64,000 nt of DNA from Acanthococcus lagerstroemiae (GCA_031841125.1 CM063114.1:29767266-29831265); one strand, 5' to 3'. Counted from the first letter of the stretch, positions 32,455-45,515 are shown. Translations and numbers: made by a program. Notes: generated by a model not told the origin, from the letters alone.

Positions 32455-33105
32455 TAAAAATATTAAAATGGACAGCATAGCGATAGAAAACACTTAGCCT
32501 ACATGTAGTGGAGGGAGCATGAAGGGGGTTATCACTTGGTCCTATTACAACACTGGTACACACAGTGAGTCCTATGTTGTGTTTTACGACTGTTCTAAAA
32601 CCGTACTACTGGTACCATTTCCATGAAATTTTATGAAATCGTGGGCACAACTTTCCTCCCTTCCCGTACGAAGTTTCAAATGGATCGACGTCATTTGCAA
32701 CGGTTCAACCGCAGTTGGCGTAAATGTTGTATGGTGTGGACAGTTACAATTTTGACATGGAGAAAATTTTCGAACAAAGTTCGGCGATAGTCTTGTTCTA
32801 AAGCCAGTTTTGCAACACGACCATTACAGGCGGAAAAAACAACTGGTGTTTCGCTTATAACTCCCAAGCAAAACGGCTAAGCGCCTAATGGGTGGCGAAA
32901 ATTCGCCGGGACTGACGAAACTGCAGTTTCGATAAGGACACTGTTAGTTTTTTCTTTTCTTTTTTTAACTCTGAAGGCATTGTGTATCGAGAATTTGTTC
33001 CTAAGGAAATTACAGTTAATGGAGTGTTTCATCAAAATGTTCTGGATTGTCTCTGTAAAAAGATAGCATATATTAGGCCGAGTTTGTGGGAAGATCTGTG
33101 ACGAC
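32455..33105. other. No recognisable gene
   Basis: Nothing recognisable in this stretch. Confidence 0.5.
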
Positions 33106-33110
33106 CTTCT

Positions 33111-33236
33111 TCCGAATGCTCACTTTCATAAAAATCATCCTGCCTGGCAACTTCCTGTGTAACAAGATGAAAGTGTCTAACAAACGTCTTTCGTCTCCTG
33201 CATTCCTGTACTTCTGGTAAATGATGTTTTCAAAAC
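33111..33236 (+). repeat. Duplicated block F, copy 1
   Basis: Shares an identical 42-bp core (GTGTCTAACAAACGTCTTTC through CATTCCTGTACTTC) with 34742-34866. The 60 or so bases before the core align without gaps, starting CTTCCGAATG, at only moderate identity. Both copies are open in the same frame across the block and meet a stop just after it. Function and family unknown. Confidence 0.55.
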
Positions 33237-33282
33237 CAAGTTCTTCTTCTTATCTCATGACTCACTCTTCTTTTTCTCCCTC

Positions 33283-33559
33283 GTAGAGACGAAACTTGAC
33301 TTACAGTTTGGGGGGTGGAGAAGAAAAATTTGCCAATAAATATTTTTTGAAAACTAAAATTTCGCCGACAAATTTTTCTTTTTAATTTGAAAATTTGCCG
33401 ATTTTTAATCAAAATATTTTTTAGTTGAAAACAAAAAAAAAATAATAAACAAACAAACGTCCTTCGAAAATAACAAATTCAAACGAGCAATTTTAAAATT
33501 TGCCGACTGCCAAATTATTGAGTAGGTGTTTACCTCCACCCCCAATAGTTTCGTCCCTG
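33283..33559. mobile_element. MITE with AGGGACGAAACT ends, copy 1
   Basis: Left end GTAGAGACGAAACTTGAC, right end CAGGGACGAAACTATTGG on the other strand. The interior is AATTTGCCGA-rich. The partner is at 34236-34549. Confidence 0.65.
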
Positions 33560-34235
33560 TAAATGCAAACTGGACCTTATCCCCCAAGCACTCGCATTTG
33601 CGTACACGAGCATATACCCTAGTCTGGGAGGGTAAACTGGAAGGATGTTAGGGATACTCCAGAAGAACACACAACTTCCTTTACACATTAAGGTGGTCGT
33701 TATTTACGCACTCTTGGTGATATTTTTTCCTGAATTTTCTCTGAATCGTCTCCTAAATTGGTTCCAATTATATCAACCAAAAACAACAACAACAACACTA
33801 TAAAGTTTTAGATGAATCTGTGCTACAATCCCCCTTTCTTTCTTATGGGAAAAACACATGGTGTTTTGACTTTTATCACAAAATAAATTTCCCTTCTATT
33901 CACCAGGACCAAAGCTCGTAAATTAAACAATAGAACATTTGCTATCGGATTCAGCTTGTGACATTGAAACATAAGTCTTTTGCTTTCAACTCTTAGATTT
34001 TAATAAAATGTTCAACTATCTCAAATTTTAGGCTCTAGGTCAAACAGAGAATCTAGTAAAAACAGAATAGTTATTAAAATTCTAAATTCAACGTTTGCTA
34101 CCGACTTTCAGATTTTTGAAATGTCTTCCACATTTCAGCTTTGTTTCAACTTTTCAGATAACTTTCGATACTCAGCTTGAAACTTTCGATTATTGACTGA
34201 CTAGTCTCTGACAGGAGTCCACGGTACTCCATTCT

Positions 34236-34549
34236 CAGAAACGAAATTTGACTTTCAGTTTGATGAGGTGGAGAAGAAAATTGCCGACCAATGTTTTTTG
34301 AAAACTTTTTTAAAAACGATAAATTCGCTGACAAAATTTTAAAAAAATTAAAAATTTCCCAATTTTTTAATTAAAAAAAAAATAAAATAAAAAAATAAAA
34401 TAAAATAAACAACACCTAATAATCATAATAAGTGAACAAACATTCATATAAAATGAAAAATTCAAGTGAACAGTTTCAAAATTTGCCGACTGCTAAATTA
34501 TGGGGGGGGGGGTATTTCAACTCCCACACCCCCTATAGTTTCGTACCTG
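34236..34549. mobile_element. MITE with AGGGACGAAACT ends, copy 2
   Basis: Ends CAGAAACGAAATTTGAC and CAGGTACGAAACTATAGG. It shares GTGGAGAAGAAAA..TTGCCGA and AATTTGCCGACTGCTAAATT with copy 1, and carries an A/AAAT-rich expansion at 34370-34410. Confidence 0.65.
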
Positions 34550-34741
34550 CTCCCTCGATCGGCTAGGTCGGATATCAATTAGTTTAGTAACAGTTTACAG
34601 TTTAAGTTGAGACGCACTTTCTTCATACTCTCTCGTTTTTTTTTAAATTTTTATTTTAAATGCCCTCGCCACGGTCTGAATTAAAATGTTCTCTCATACA
34701 ATTTCGAAAAAACCCGCAACCTAGTACAGCGGCGACCCACT

Positions 34742-34866
34742 GCTTCCGAATGTACGCTTTCTTATACATCGTCCTGTTCGGCTATTTTCTACATAGCACG
34801 ATACGGGTGTCTAACAAACGTCTTTCGTCTCCTGCATTCCTGTACTTCGGGTAGGTGATCTTTTCA
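34742..34866 (+). repeat. Duplicated block F, copy 2
   Basis: Partner of 33111-33236. It ends a 64-codon open frame (34660-34854) whose hydrophobic stretch (FLYIVLFGYFL) differs from copy 1, while VSNKRLSSPAFLYF is identical. Confidence 0.55.
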
Positions 34867-34869
34867 AAA

Positions 34870-37800
34870 TAACCCTTTTTCTCCCTCGATCGGCCAAGTA
34901 GGACATCAGCTTAATTCAGTCACTGTTTATGTTTTAGCACATAGAGATCCCCTACATTTACTATCAATCGTTCAACACACAGGCATTTTCTACTCGAGAC
35001 GCTGTGACGAGGAAGTTAAAAATTATTGCAAGAGAAGATTCTTCAGTGGCAGTGGGGAAGCTAGAAGAACGTGACAATAACTGTATACAATATAATAAAG
35101 CCTACATTAAATAAGAAATTTATTCAAAAAATTTTTGCAGTTTTTTTTTTTTACGTTCTGTAACCACAGTCGTAAAACTTATGGGACACACCGTGTATAG
35201 TATAGGCGAATTAGACACAAAATGCAATTTTAAAACTTTTTTTGATAACAGACGGGACTTTGCTACTAGCTGTACTCGGGGATGTCCAGAATACCGCTTC
35301 AAAAATCCCACCCTCACCAATTGTGCTACATTTTGCAGAGGTCAAATACCCCTAACATTATTTATTTATTTTTTATTTCGAGAACTATCATCGACATTGG
35401 AAGTTATTATTCGACATAATTCATGTTTGCAAGACTAGAAGAGTAACTTACACAATTTATCCTGGCGTTAGCCGAGTTGTATAAACCAGCAGCCAGCACT
35501 AATGTAGTTATACTTCGTGTCATTTGTCAAAATTTCAAATGATAAAATTCACGAAGCCTAAGGGATAATCAAGAGAAAATGATAAGAGCTGTAAGCTGAA
35601 GGCAACCTCGCTCCCATAAATGAGTATAACTGCGTCAAAATAGGGTCAATACGTATCTGTACAGTGTCGGGGTAGGGTTCTTTGAAAGTTGAAATCACAA
35701 TAACAACAAACATCATCAACAATCACCTTGGGAAAACATCATTTATAACCCCTGGAAATACTCGGACTTCTCGAATTGGCACGCTTGTAACTTACGCGAG
35801 ATAAAAACCGAAGGATCTCGAAGTACATATTTGGTAGCCACAGGCTGCATCTTCTTATCCAATCCCGTTTTTGTCTGCGCACAGCTTCGAGCTCGTCCGT
35901 CCCTTAAATTAATGCTCGAATTTCGCAGGCTGACGATACAAATACGATATGGGGTGTTGTGACGTCATGACTAATGAAGCAAGGAGCCAAGGCAAAAACT
36001 ACTCAGCTACAGTTCGTTATTTTCGACTAGCTTAATCTAATTGTTCAACAATTGATGTCGGAACGGGGGTATGGAGTACCATTCGTAGTCCCCCACTTCC
36101 TAAAAAATTGAGGAAAAAATTTAAGAAAATTTTAGTAAGTTGATGGGAAGGCGTAAAAAGACACCTGGAGAGATGTCAGAGACGAAAGTTACCAGATTTT
36201 TCACTTGTTAATTTCATTTTTAAAAACTTTTTTTTTTTACTTAAATTCTAATTTTCGTTTCCTTCTGAAAAAAAAAATTTCGACGCCACTGCCTTCAACT
36301 ATTTTGCAATTTCTCATTATTCCTAACCTGTTTCCCCTTTCTTCATTTCCCCTAGGAACCACATATGCTAGCATCAAGTACAAGATTAATAAATGCGGGT
36401 TTCGTGAATAAGCAAAAGATTACCTTGATCAGTTTTCCTAACTCGTGCCGCGCTACCTCAGAGATTTTTTCTTCAGCAAGATTTGTTAGAAATACCTCAA
36501 CTGCTCCCGCGGGCTTCAAACCGTCCATCTTCGGCCACCCAGCTACAGCCCCGGTGGCTTTGCGTCGCATAAAATTTCAAGTACTCGACGCCTATGCTCG
36601 GGCTTCACGAAACTGCTGAGCACCAAACCACGCTCAGCGTTGAGGGCCACTTCAAAGCAAGATTTTTTCATCTCCCGCCAATATGATCTCCCATCAAACA
36701 AATCGGGGGGAGGGGCTACTGAGTATGTTCGACTTTCAATGGGTTAAGAGCAGTAATGGCAGTGCCATTAACAATTCGATGTGTATACAATCCACGAGTC
36801 ACAATTCAAGATCTAGAACAGGAATACGATGTGTACTTTCCAGAAAATTAAACCAGAATTTCTCTCGGCGTCCTTTTCCATTAAGAAAATTACCAGGCGG
36901 AAGACTGTGAGACGTTTCCTGCCCATGACAGGTTCCAATGTCGTGTCTTATGAATGGAAAAAGTTTTCAAATTTGACAGGCGCTGCGGTATTATAGAACG
37001 CATCAGATGAATGCTAGGTATTACAAGGTTGTCGGAAAATTCGAACGTGTATTCGAATAAATAGTATCCCATCAAATTCATTAACACCGAGCGAAGTTTC
37101 GAAAGATATTAATATTTTACTTTACACCGAAATTTGATAAACATCTAGCTTTCGGTTCGTTCGCAGTTATCGTAATTTAATAAACAGGTGTCTGCGACAA
37201 CGTTGGATTGCGTTTCACACGAACGCAACCACATTCTTGACATATTAGCTACTTCTGAAGATGAGTTTCAAATTTGCTCAGTAATTATTGTATAACATAA
37301 CTGGTGCAGTACACCGCATCGAGTGTATTGTACCAGATATATACGTCGGCCTTGTCTGTGTCACTATAGGGGAAAACCAAAGTTTACATTAGCGTTGTAC
37401 CCTGTGACAGGTAACTACACCGCGACCAAGAGCGAGTCCGCACTCACATGTCAGTGTTGCAGTTGCACTGTTATGAATCCTAAGAACATTCACACATAAT
37501 AGAAATGAATTATAATGACGAAGGAACTCAGTTTTCTATCCTTAAAACCAACATATCGCTCAAACTGATAATTGTTTCTTAGGTTGTTTCTCAATAACCT
37601 ACTTCACAGGTATGGATAATTCTATAGAAAATTCTTAAAGCAATGACCTATCAACTACCTTTCCACTCCCTCAAAGTTATTTGACCCAACCTAACTCAAT
37701 GATATTACCTCTGGCCGGACTTGAAAATCACTTATAAGGGACATCACTATAACAGATTTCTATCATACATAGATAAGAAACAAACTATAGTAACAGTATA

Positions 37801-38450
37801 TAGCAGCGGTACAAGTTTGTACATTGCATAGAAACGCCGTTGTGACATTAGGTGCGATTTACTGTTGGTCCTTTCCCGCTGCGGAAAACCACAATTTCTG
37901 TCAATCTGTCACTGACATATTGAGCCAAATCGAGTCAGACCCTGTGTCACAGCTGAAACTCCGCCCACCGGAGTAATCGTTGACATAAGGTGCCAGAATT
38001 TTCTGTCACACGGTTAAATGCAGAGAAACGCGAAGGTTGTGTATTGTACTTCGTGTGCGTATCTTTTCCTTTGCGCCAGCCGCGTAATGGTACGTTGAAA
38101 AGGCGCCGTCGCGTCAGTGCCTCTACAAGTTGCTGGCACACTGCCTTCATGATCATGTTTGATATCTTGCCTGGGGTCTAGAAGTGGTTTCAGTTTCATA
38201 ACAAATTTCATATTTGTTGGTGTTCAGTGTTCTAAAACTTATGAAGCGGATTCAAATGCATGATAGAACTGAAGTACTTGTAATTGGGCTGTAATTTATC
38301 AGTAAGTTATGTCATATTTATGTCATTTAATGTAATATTCAGTTACTACTTATCTTAGAGGTGGATTGGTGCAGGAGGGTAGATAAAAACTGCCCCTGGC
38401 CGGTCCACCGGCCGTTCAAAAGATTCTTGTTTGGCTCCTGAAACCATATG
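34870..38450. other. No recognisable gene
   Basis: Long intergenic stretch with overlapping unassigned frames at 36352-36619 (84 codons plus, 72 codons minus) in a locally GC-richer block. No domain, splice pair or element terminus was recognised. Confidence 0.4.
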
Positions 38451-38452
38451 TA

Positions 38453-38913
38453 CAGTAGACTCCAGGTTATCCGACCTAATCGGGGCTGAAGGTTGGTCAG
38501 ATGCCGAAAAAGGTCGGATAATCCGAAATGAATATTTTCAATGTAGAAATAACATGTACAAAATTCAAAAAGAAATTGTTTATTCAGAAAATTGAACTTT
38601 GGCTTTAAAAAGGAATAAATAAGTGAAAAAACAATACTTATGCAATAATAAATCACAATTTATAATTTTTTTAAATCGTCGGTGACCAAAATTTTTTTTT
38701 TAAATCGTGATTCTTTTTTTTTGGCCGCGTGATTTCGCAACGCCGCGCTGTTGCGCCGGTTGAACAACGTATGTGATGTATCTCCATACATTCCAAAATC
38801 AAAAATTAGATGTCTCATGTAGAAATTCGGATTAACTGACCTTAGTAGGTCGGATAAGTCGGAGGGTAGGGTCGGATATGTAACCCGAAAGTCGGATAAT
38901 CCGGAGTCTACTG
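38453..38913. mobile_element. 461-bp Tigger/pogo-type MITE
   Basis: Terminal inverted repeats CAGTAGACTCCRGRTTATCC followed by GAC lie at both ends, closely resembling the Tigger-type terminus CAGTAGAGTCTCGxTTATCC. Left TA at 38451-38452; the right neighbour has drifted to TG. Extra GGTCGGATAA motifs occur at 38512 and 38848. No transposase coding. Confidence 0.82.
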
Positions 38914-39089
38914 TGTATGTTTTTACTCCATGCCTGTAGCTGGCCATCTGCGGTATGGGTTGCTGACTGTTTACCAGGGGGAGGGGGCTTGAGGATACAC
39001 ACAGTATATAATGTGAAAATTTCTACGAAACAGTGATATAGCCAAAGGGGGAGGGGGCACGATGGGGGCAAATGTCCTCCCCCCCCAAG

Positions 39090-40060
39090 GCACTCTTTCT
39101 TCCAAAATATGTTGAATTTTTTCCTAATCATATATTTTTTAATATCTTCTCTTACATTTTTCTTCACCAATTTTTGTATTTTAGTTAGCTTATTAGTTTT
39201 GTCCAATGGTGTTTTATTTCTATTTTTCCAAATGTTATTCTTCCTGACTCGAGAGTCTGTTTTGAAAGCTTATCCCTGGGTTTCTCTTTAGCCCTCGTCA
39301 CTCCAAACTCTCCAACCGTGTTTTATAAAGCTTGGACCATACTGTCGTAGAAATTTTCCTCGACTTTCATTTCCTCTAGCATTGATTTTAGTTCCTGGCG
39401 TGCATCCTCTTTCTTTCTGACTGGGATGATCCGCCTTCCTCTCCCTTTACCCTTCCTGTGATTTTTATACTGGACTCTCTGTGGGATGCTTAATTTACAG
39501 CGTGATATGCGGTGGTCTGATGAGAAGCCAAATTTCGACAGTGTTGTTACATCTTTAACTACTGACAGGTCATTTATTAGTAAGTGGTCAGTCTCATTTT
39601 TAGTTTTCCTGTCTGGCGATATCCATGTCCATTTCCTTTTGACTTTTTTTTCTTGTAAAAAGTGTTTGCTGTACATACTAATCTTTCCCCCTATCGTTTC
39701 TCTCCCCCACACCAAATGGGCCGCAGTGTTTTGAATTAGCCTCCCCTCCTACTTTTGGTAAGAGTCCCCCATTATTACCTGATGGTATTCCTTCTCTTTT
39801 TGAATTGTTGCCTCCAGCTCGTCATAAAATTTATCTGCTTCTACCTTCTCTGCTCCGGCTGCAGGTGCATACACTTGCAAGATTAGCATTTTTGTCTTCT
39901 CATCTATTTTCAGTTTTTGTGGGCATATTTTTTCAGATTTTTTTTTTTTTTCATTTCCACAACATTATTTTTGATATTTTTGTTAATATAAAAACCCACA
40001 CCCTTAACCTTTTGTGGAACCAAAGTTCCCCATATTTTCTAACTTCCGTTCTCAGTTATA
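39090..40060 (-). pseudogene. LINE AP-endonuclease domain fragment
   Basis: Minus-strand pieces in order: VKGVGFYINKNIKNNVVEM, KMLILQVYAPAAGAEKVEAD, KFYDELEATIQKE, VIMGDSYQKVGGEAN, FGVGERNDRG, KRKWTWISPDRKTKNETDH, and KFGFSSDHRISRCKL. These match the endonuclease domain of RTE-like insect LINEs (QVYAPT, VMGDFNAKVG, WTWxSPDGxTKNEIDY, SDHRxVR). The catalytic SDH triplet is present; MGDFNAKVG is altered. A KKNVREDIKKY linker segment follows to about 39110. Frameshifts make it inactive. Confidence 0.82.
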
Positions 40061-40259
40061 AATACACTTTATTAAAAAAGTCAATTAAATTTTTATATGT
40101 GTGTATTGGGAGGGGGAGGGGACAAAACTTTTACAGCGCCACACCACACCAAATGCGCGGTAATAATTTTATTACCCATCCGCCCCTGATGTCTGTTATG
40201 ATCGAGGTCAGTCACCTTGCACGTTATCTGGTGGAGTAACTGAGTACCTAATTTGTCAC

Positions 40260-42390
40260 TGTTTTCCCAACAGCAGTTTGTGGAATTGGAGTATTTCCTT
40301 CTACATACATGACAAAATCATATTATGTGTGTGAATCATATCTGTAGCCATACTGGCCACGTGGTCGATATCAAATAGACGATGCTGGTAGGAACGTGTT
40401 CTTCCAGTACCATTAGCGATTGGAGGCAATACCTGGAGCGCTAGTAGTTTTCACATAAACAAACTGTACTGCAGAGATACTATTCGTGCCGAGCAGCGCT
40501 AGCATCGCTCGCGCACAGTGAAAACGGGACAGTTGGTGAGCGGCGCGGGTGGTGGGCGGAAGCTTTCTTTTAATCAATCGAAATCAATTTTTACGAAAGA
40601 AGGTCACTTATAGGAAATTTTACGCTCTACAAATTTTGTTCTTTTAATTTTTCGGCTAAATGGCTTTGTTCTCGTTTATTTTTCTGAGGATTTCAGAAGT
40701 GGTGAACCAATTTTTAATATCAGGAACAACCAATTTATGTACTAAGACAAAAATAACAGAGATTTCAGTAAAAAGGAAAATTCGTGACATCTCCATGTTA
40801 TTATCACACATCATCCTATTATAGGTAGTTCCACCACCAGATGGCGTACATTTTAGCTTAAATCTCCAATAGGTATATTCCTGGAGAACGGACTACAGAG
40901 TACGCTATCTATCCACCCCAACTGGCACTACGGTCGCTCTGTTCGAAATTCAGCTCGACTGGTTACGCCAAAATTATGTACGTACAAGGTAACTTTCGTT
41001 TATACCGTGCGGTTCTGAAAAAGGGTACACGGCCCCTCATATACTTCAAGTCATCCATTGTAGTTGGTGAATTACGCATACAATGATGTCAACGAGTGTG
41101 TAAAATGAATCTGCTACAGCGTATCATCTACGGTCGACGGCTGATAAAATCTGTCACAAGGAGCAATGTTTTCCAGATTACGATCAAATGCGTTCTCCCA
41201 TCGTCTGAGAAATTTCAGGGGAAAACGAATCGAAAATGAGCCTCGACATTTCGGGGGAGTTCGAGACGACGACGTATTTACGGCTAAAGTTTTTTCTTCG
41301 ATTCATCAAACCGCTCGCTCGGGCTCGGCTGTGCGTTATGTTCAATACAAGAAACTTTATCAGCGGTTAACGAAAAGCGTGTATCAGCCTGAGGCCGTAA
41401 TAAGGGAATGAAATTCGATATTTTTTTTATTTTTATTTCGTGGAAATCTGAGTGCCGCGCCATGCCGTGCCATACGTTCACTTGTATCAACGGAGCACAT
41501 TTTATGGAAAAGTCCGAAATCCGCGCTGCACAGTTTCGCCCGCCAACTCCGGCGAAGTTTTGCGCTCGAAGCGAAAAAGAGAGAGGGCGCCGAAGTTTGA
41601 ACATAAATATCTCGGCACCGATTGAGCCCACAAAAGTTATAAATACTTTTCAGCGTTTTTAAAGTTTAAATCTTCGGTTTCGTTGCACGACATAAAGTAA
41701 ATGCGTTTTAGACTCGACGATAAGATAGTTTTGTTTTCGCACAGAGTGGGGTGAGGTTTGGGTTTTGAATTCAATTAATTTGAAATCTAAACGAAATATT
41801 CGCCGCGTGAAAACTGATACTTCGAGGAGTGTGTGAACCGAATTCGGTAACCTTTCAAGAGCCCTTCCACCAAAATGTGTACAAGTTATAAATAGCAACG
41901 ATCATATACCTTGGTGTATCCGATTGTTGCGCCGTATTTATAACTATTTTAAAATCAGAAAGTTATTCTCACGGACTCCATCGGACTTTCTTCCCGGTAG
42001 AAAGGACGACAATTATAAAGGGGAGGCATTTTTGGAAGAAGAAACACCTCTTGTTCTTGGTAACATAATGCAATTTTTTGACAATCCATGGGCAAATGAA
42101 CAATGTCCCGTTTGTTTTTTCCTCGCAGCGTTCATAGCTGTTCCCAAGTCACTTCCCAGTAAGGAATTTGAGACTGGTGAAGTAAAAAAATTTAAATCTT
42201 CTGAAACATTCTCATGGTTAACCAAGGAATATGCGCCACTGATACTGCCCGCTGAGGTCTGAACTAGCCACTGACAAACTTTTTGGGGAACTCTGGCTCC
42301 CCACTTCGGTGAGTACTCGGTTTCAATCACATCGGGAAGTCAGAAAAGAGTTTTCTTATTTTCCTGAATTTACCTGAGTCAAGACCCGTA
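40260..42390. other. No recognisable gene; several open frames
   Basis: 40800-41700 is CpG-richer. Frames at 41166-41411, 41408-41662 and 41924-42262 (112 codons), and the opposite 42013-42330 (105 codons), match nothing I know. Regulatory or exonic content cannot be excluded. Confidence 0.4.
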
Positions 42391-42395
42391 TTTTA

Positions 42396-43537
42396 GCCGG
42401 CTGCATCCGAGTTGCGACCGAAAGACGAAAATGAGGGTTTAATTGCGGCCCAGAGGGGTGGAACTACACCCTGGGTTCTATCCGAGTTCCGAACAGTGAT
42501 CGAATTGCGTCCGACTAGAAGTCGAATTGCTCACTTATACATACTGGCTTTCAAATCGGATCGGAACATGCACAGCGTACGTAAGATTAGAATGTTGACC
42601 AGCTGATTGTTAGGTGTATTTTCTCGGCACCCTTGCCCACGCCGAAGGACTTGAAATGTATGCCATTCATTTGTGCTGCGTTTGTGCTGGAAACCGCGTC
42701 GTTTGTGCTGTCTCCTTTCCAGAGATATTTGAGAAAACATTTGGGGTGCCGTAGAAACGGGAGCACCCTCACTTTCACCTAGGAGATCGAAAATGGTCAT
42801 CAGTCGTTGGGCTACGTTTGTGCTGCCTCCTCCCCAAGATGTTGAGGTTTATTTTTGGGGGTTCCGAAGAAATGGTTTTTGAGAAAGGGGTTAGACAAAG
42901 GATTGAAAAGAGAAAAGTGGACGCACACATGTAATATTCACTCGTACTTTCCTTATCTCCAGAACGTTATTCTCGCTCATGTCTTTTCTTGTCTTATTCG
43001 TTTACTCGCCCTCTCTACCTTCAAGTAATTGAATCATATACAAGATTAATCTTGATCACTCCTGATTACCGTCTCTCTCGATATTATTCCTCTCTCCCAG
43101 CCACTTCAGTTTTTACGTGTCTCGCGAGCATACCTTTGCTATTTCTCTCTCGCTATTTTCACTCTACTTTATTTCGGCTTTTTGCCTTTTCTTTTCGTTC
43201 TGCGAAACGACTTAGTTTAAGAATTAATTTGTCAATAAAATTCATTCTTCAAAATCGTTTCGCTTCGCTGATCTTCACATGTAGGAGGATATTACATAAT
43301 TCATTTTTAGGCAGGACATTAATTTGGTTATCGCGCAAGTTGCTCTGAAGATTCCTGCACATTTTTAGTCACACCAGCTGCCCGCTGACAGTCCTAAGTC
43401 TGTTGAAGTGAGAAAGAAAATGTAGAGTTTGGTAGGATCACAATCCGACTTCTGGTTGGACGCAATTCGGACTTCCTGTAGGGACGCAATTCGGCTGCTA
43501 AATATGAAATGGGCCGCACCTCGGAGCCGCCCTTTTA
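42396..43537. mobile_element. 1.14-kb inverted-repeat element with GAATTGCGTCC motifs
   Basis: Inverted arms lie at 42396-42530 and 43439-43537. The clearest match is CGAATTGCGTCC followed by GACTAGAAGTCGAATTG (42501-42529) against 43441-43469 on the other strand, 26 of 29. The ends both contain CGGCT..CCGAG.TGCG. The interior carries a TTTGTGCTG repeat at 42670-42830 but no recognised protein; the 119-codon frame at 42989-43348 is unassigned. Confidence 0.68.
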
Positions 43538-44025
43538 GCCAATTTAAGGTGAATATGTGAGAGCACTTAGGACAACCGAAGCAAGCCGGACGAAAGGCGG
43601 GGGGGCAGCCAAGTAGGGGAGAGGCTCCTATTCTGAGACAATTATCTGTGTTCTGCTAGTATCTCCGTCAACTTTCAACATTTATAAAAATTCCTCACAA
43701 TAGCAGTAAGATTAAAATGTGATTAGTAATAAAATGGCGTACGGAGAGTATCTAATCAATTTGGATTAGTCCTCATTGTCCAAAACTAAAGGAAAGGTTC
43801 GTGACCTATCACACATTGGAACGCGAGTTCCAGTGGTATAATGGGTAGATGGAAGCTCAAAGAACACAATTACTTACGTACAGCTGTATACATGTCTTTA
43901 CGAGATTTCTGAGTGAAGTACATACCTGCAACACAAAAGAAAACGATGGAATTATACAACCGTTCGAACATCAATTTCTTTTCCACACAAATAACTTATA
44001 AATTAGTTCGTCTCATAGCTATCAG

Positions 44026-44237
44026 CAGGGATGTACCGAAAAGTTTTTCCTGGGGGGGGGGGGGCAAAGTATGAAAGTCGCAACTGATTCAACTCAAAAT
44101 TTCCAAATGTCAATGCAAAAAAAAAGCTTTTGACTTGTTGGATTTTTCCAACTCTACCGAAATGGTAAATTTTGCTGAGTAAAATATTTCCTACAGGGGA
44201 GGGGGGGGGGAGCTTGGCCCTTATCGGTACGTCCCTG
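44026..44237. mobile_element. 212-bp hAT MITE with 8-bp target duplication
   Basis: Termini CAGGGAYGTACCGA in inverted orientation, flanked by an exact 8-bp repeat GCTATCAG at 44018-44025 and 44238-44245, the hAT signature. The interior has long G runs. A related copy is at 51188-51412. Confidence 0.9.
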
Positions 44238-44249
44238 GCTATCAGTCAT

Positions 44250-45515
44250 CTGTTAATCTCACTTTATTGCATTCTATACCGCGTTATTCAAGCGTAATTA
44301 TAACCGGAAATTTTCGATACTTGGAACAATGAGATAAACTCGCAGGGAGTGAACGAAGCAGGAAAAAATAAGATGGAAACAGGCAGCCAGATGACGGAAA
44401 AGCGTGGCTCAAATGCGGAATCATTGTTTCGCCGGCGGGATCCGCAGGGAAAATAATTATAAGAAAAGGCAAACAACAATTTCCGGTTAATTCCGAAGCA
44501 AAGATGGTAACCAGCGACGGCTTAGAAAGGGGAATTCGACGAGGCTTATAATCCTTCCTCATTCGCGTAAAGTCGCAGACGCACACATAGTTTCATGTAA
44601 GAAAATAATACTTATGGTTGTATGTATACATAAGTTGTATATATACAACTTGTCAACATTAATTTAACTTACGCGACGCTTAAATCAAGATAATTTTCGT
44701 CTCGTACCCAGACTTCATCATTTACAATGTATACGAGTCTTAAAACGCCAGCTCCGGCGTTTAAGTATACCCTGTGCTTTAGATCGCACTACCTCAGGCT
44801 CATTCCGACGTGGCTTATGAATGAAAGGCAATTGATAAACTTTCTCCAGACTTCCCAGGATTTATTTAAGGAGCAGGAGGCTTATACCGATAATTGGTAG
44901 CATCGGTACTACCACGCTTTTCTTACATATGTGAGGGTGGGACAATGCTAAGGCCCAGAACCTTTTCCAGAAAGAAAAATATGCGACTTTCGGTAGAATT
45001 AAGGAGCCTCGTCCCTTAGTCCCTTCGTGGCCCAACCCCGGACAGGATTGTATGAAGACATACCAGACACGAAAAACACATTAGAGAAGACACAATCAGA
45101 CATAATAAAGACACAGTTTGACACAAGATGTAATAGCTGATAAACTCATTATGTCTAATTAGCTGGAGTTTTTTTTTCGAGGGAGGGGAGGGAGAAATCA
45201 GATTTTCAATATACAGCGAGTAGAGAAATAGATAAAAATTGAGCCAACTTGCACATTATGATCGAATGATACAAAAAGTAGTAAAGGTCTTTTTAGATCG
45301 CGTTTGCTTTCGACAGTGGCGCTTGTGGTTTTAAATGTAAAAGTGAACGTAATCGTGTGTAAAAGAAACAGATAGGAATATGGTTTTACATCGTGCTTAC
45401 AATCTCTGCAAAAGTGACTCGAGGTATCAACATAAGGAATTAAAGAAAGGAGTGTTCATTTTGTGAGGTTTGTAATATTATTGTGTACAATTCTTGCTGA
45501 AATTAGGGTCGGCGT
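44250..45515. other. No recognisable gene
   Basis: A 100-codon minus frame at 44284-44586 is unassigned. Otherwise AT-rich sequence. Confidence 0.45.

Noticed and set aside
36352..36619. Possible exon in overlapping 84- and 72-codon frames
   Set aside because: GC-richer than its surroundings but with no recognised domain or splice sites; left unassigned.
39805..40239. 144-codon plus-strand open frame
   Set aside because: It is antisense to a recognisable LINE endonuclease fragment, so it is a shadow frame.
41924..42330. Overlapping 112- and 105-codon frames on opposite strands
   Set aside because: Both look protein-like but neither matches a family I can name, and no splice structure or start context supports a gene.
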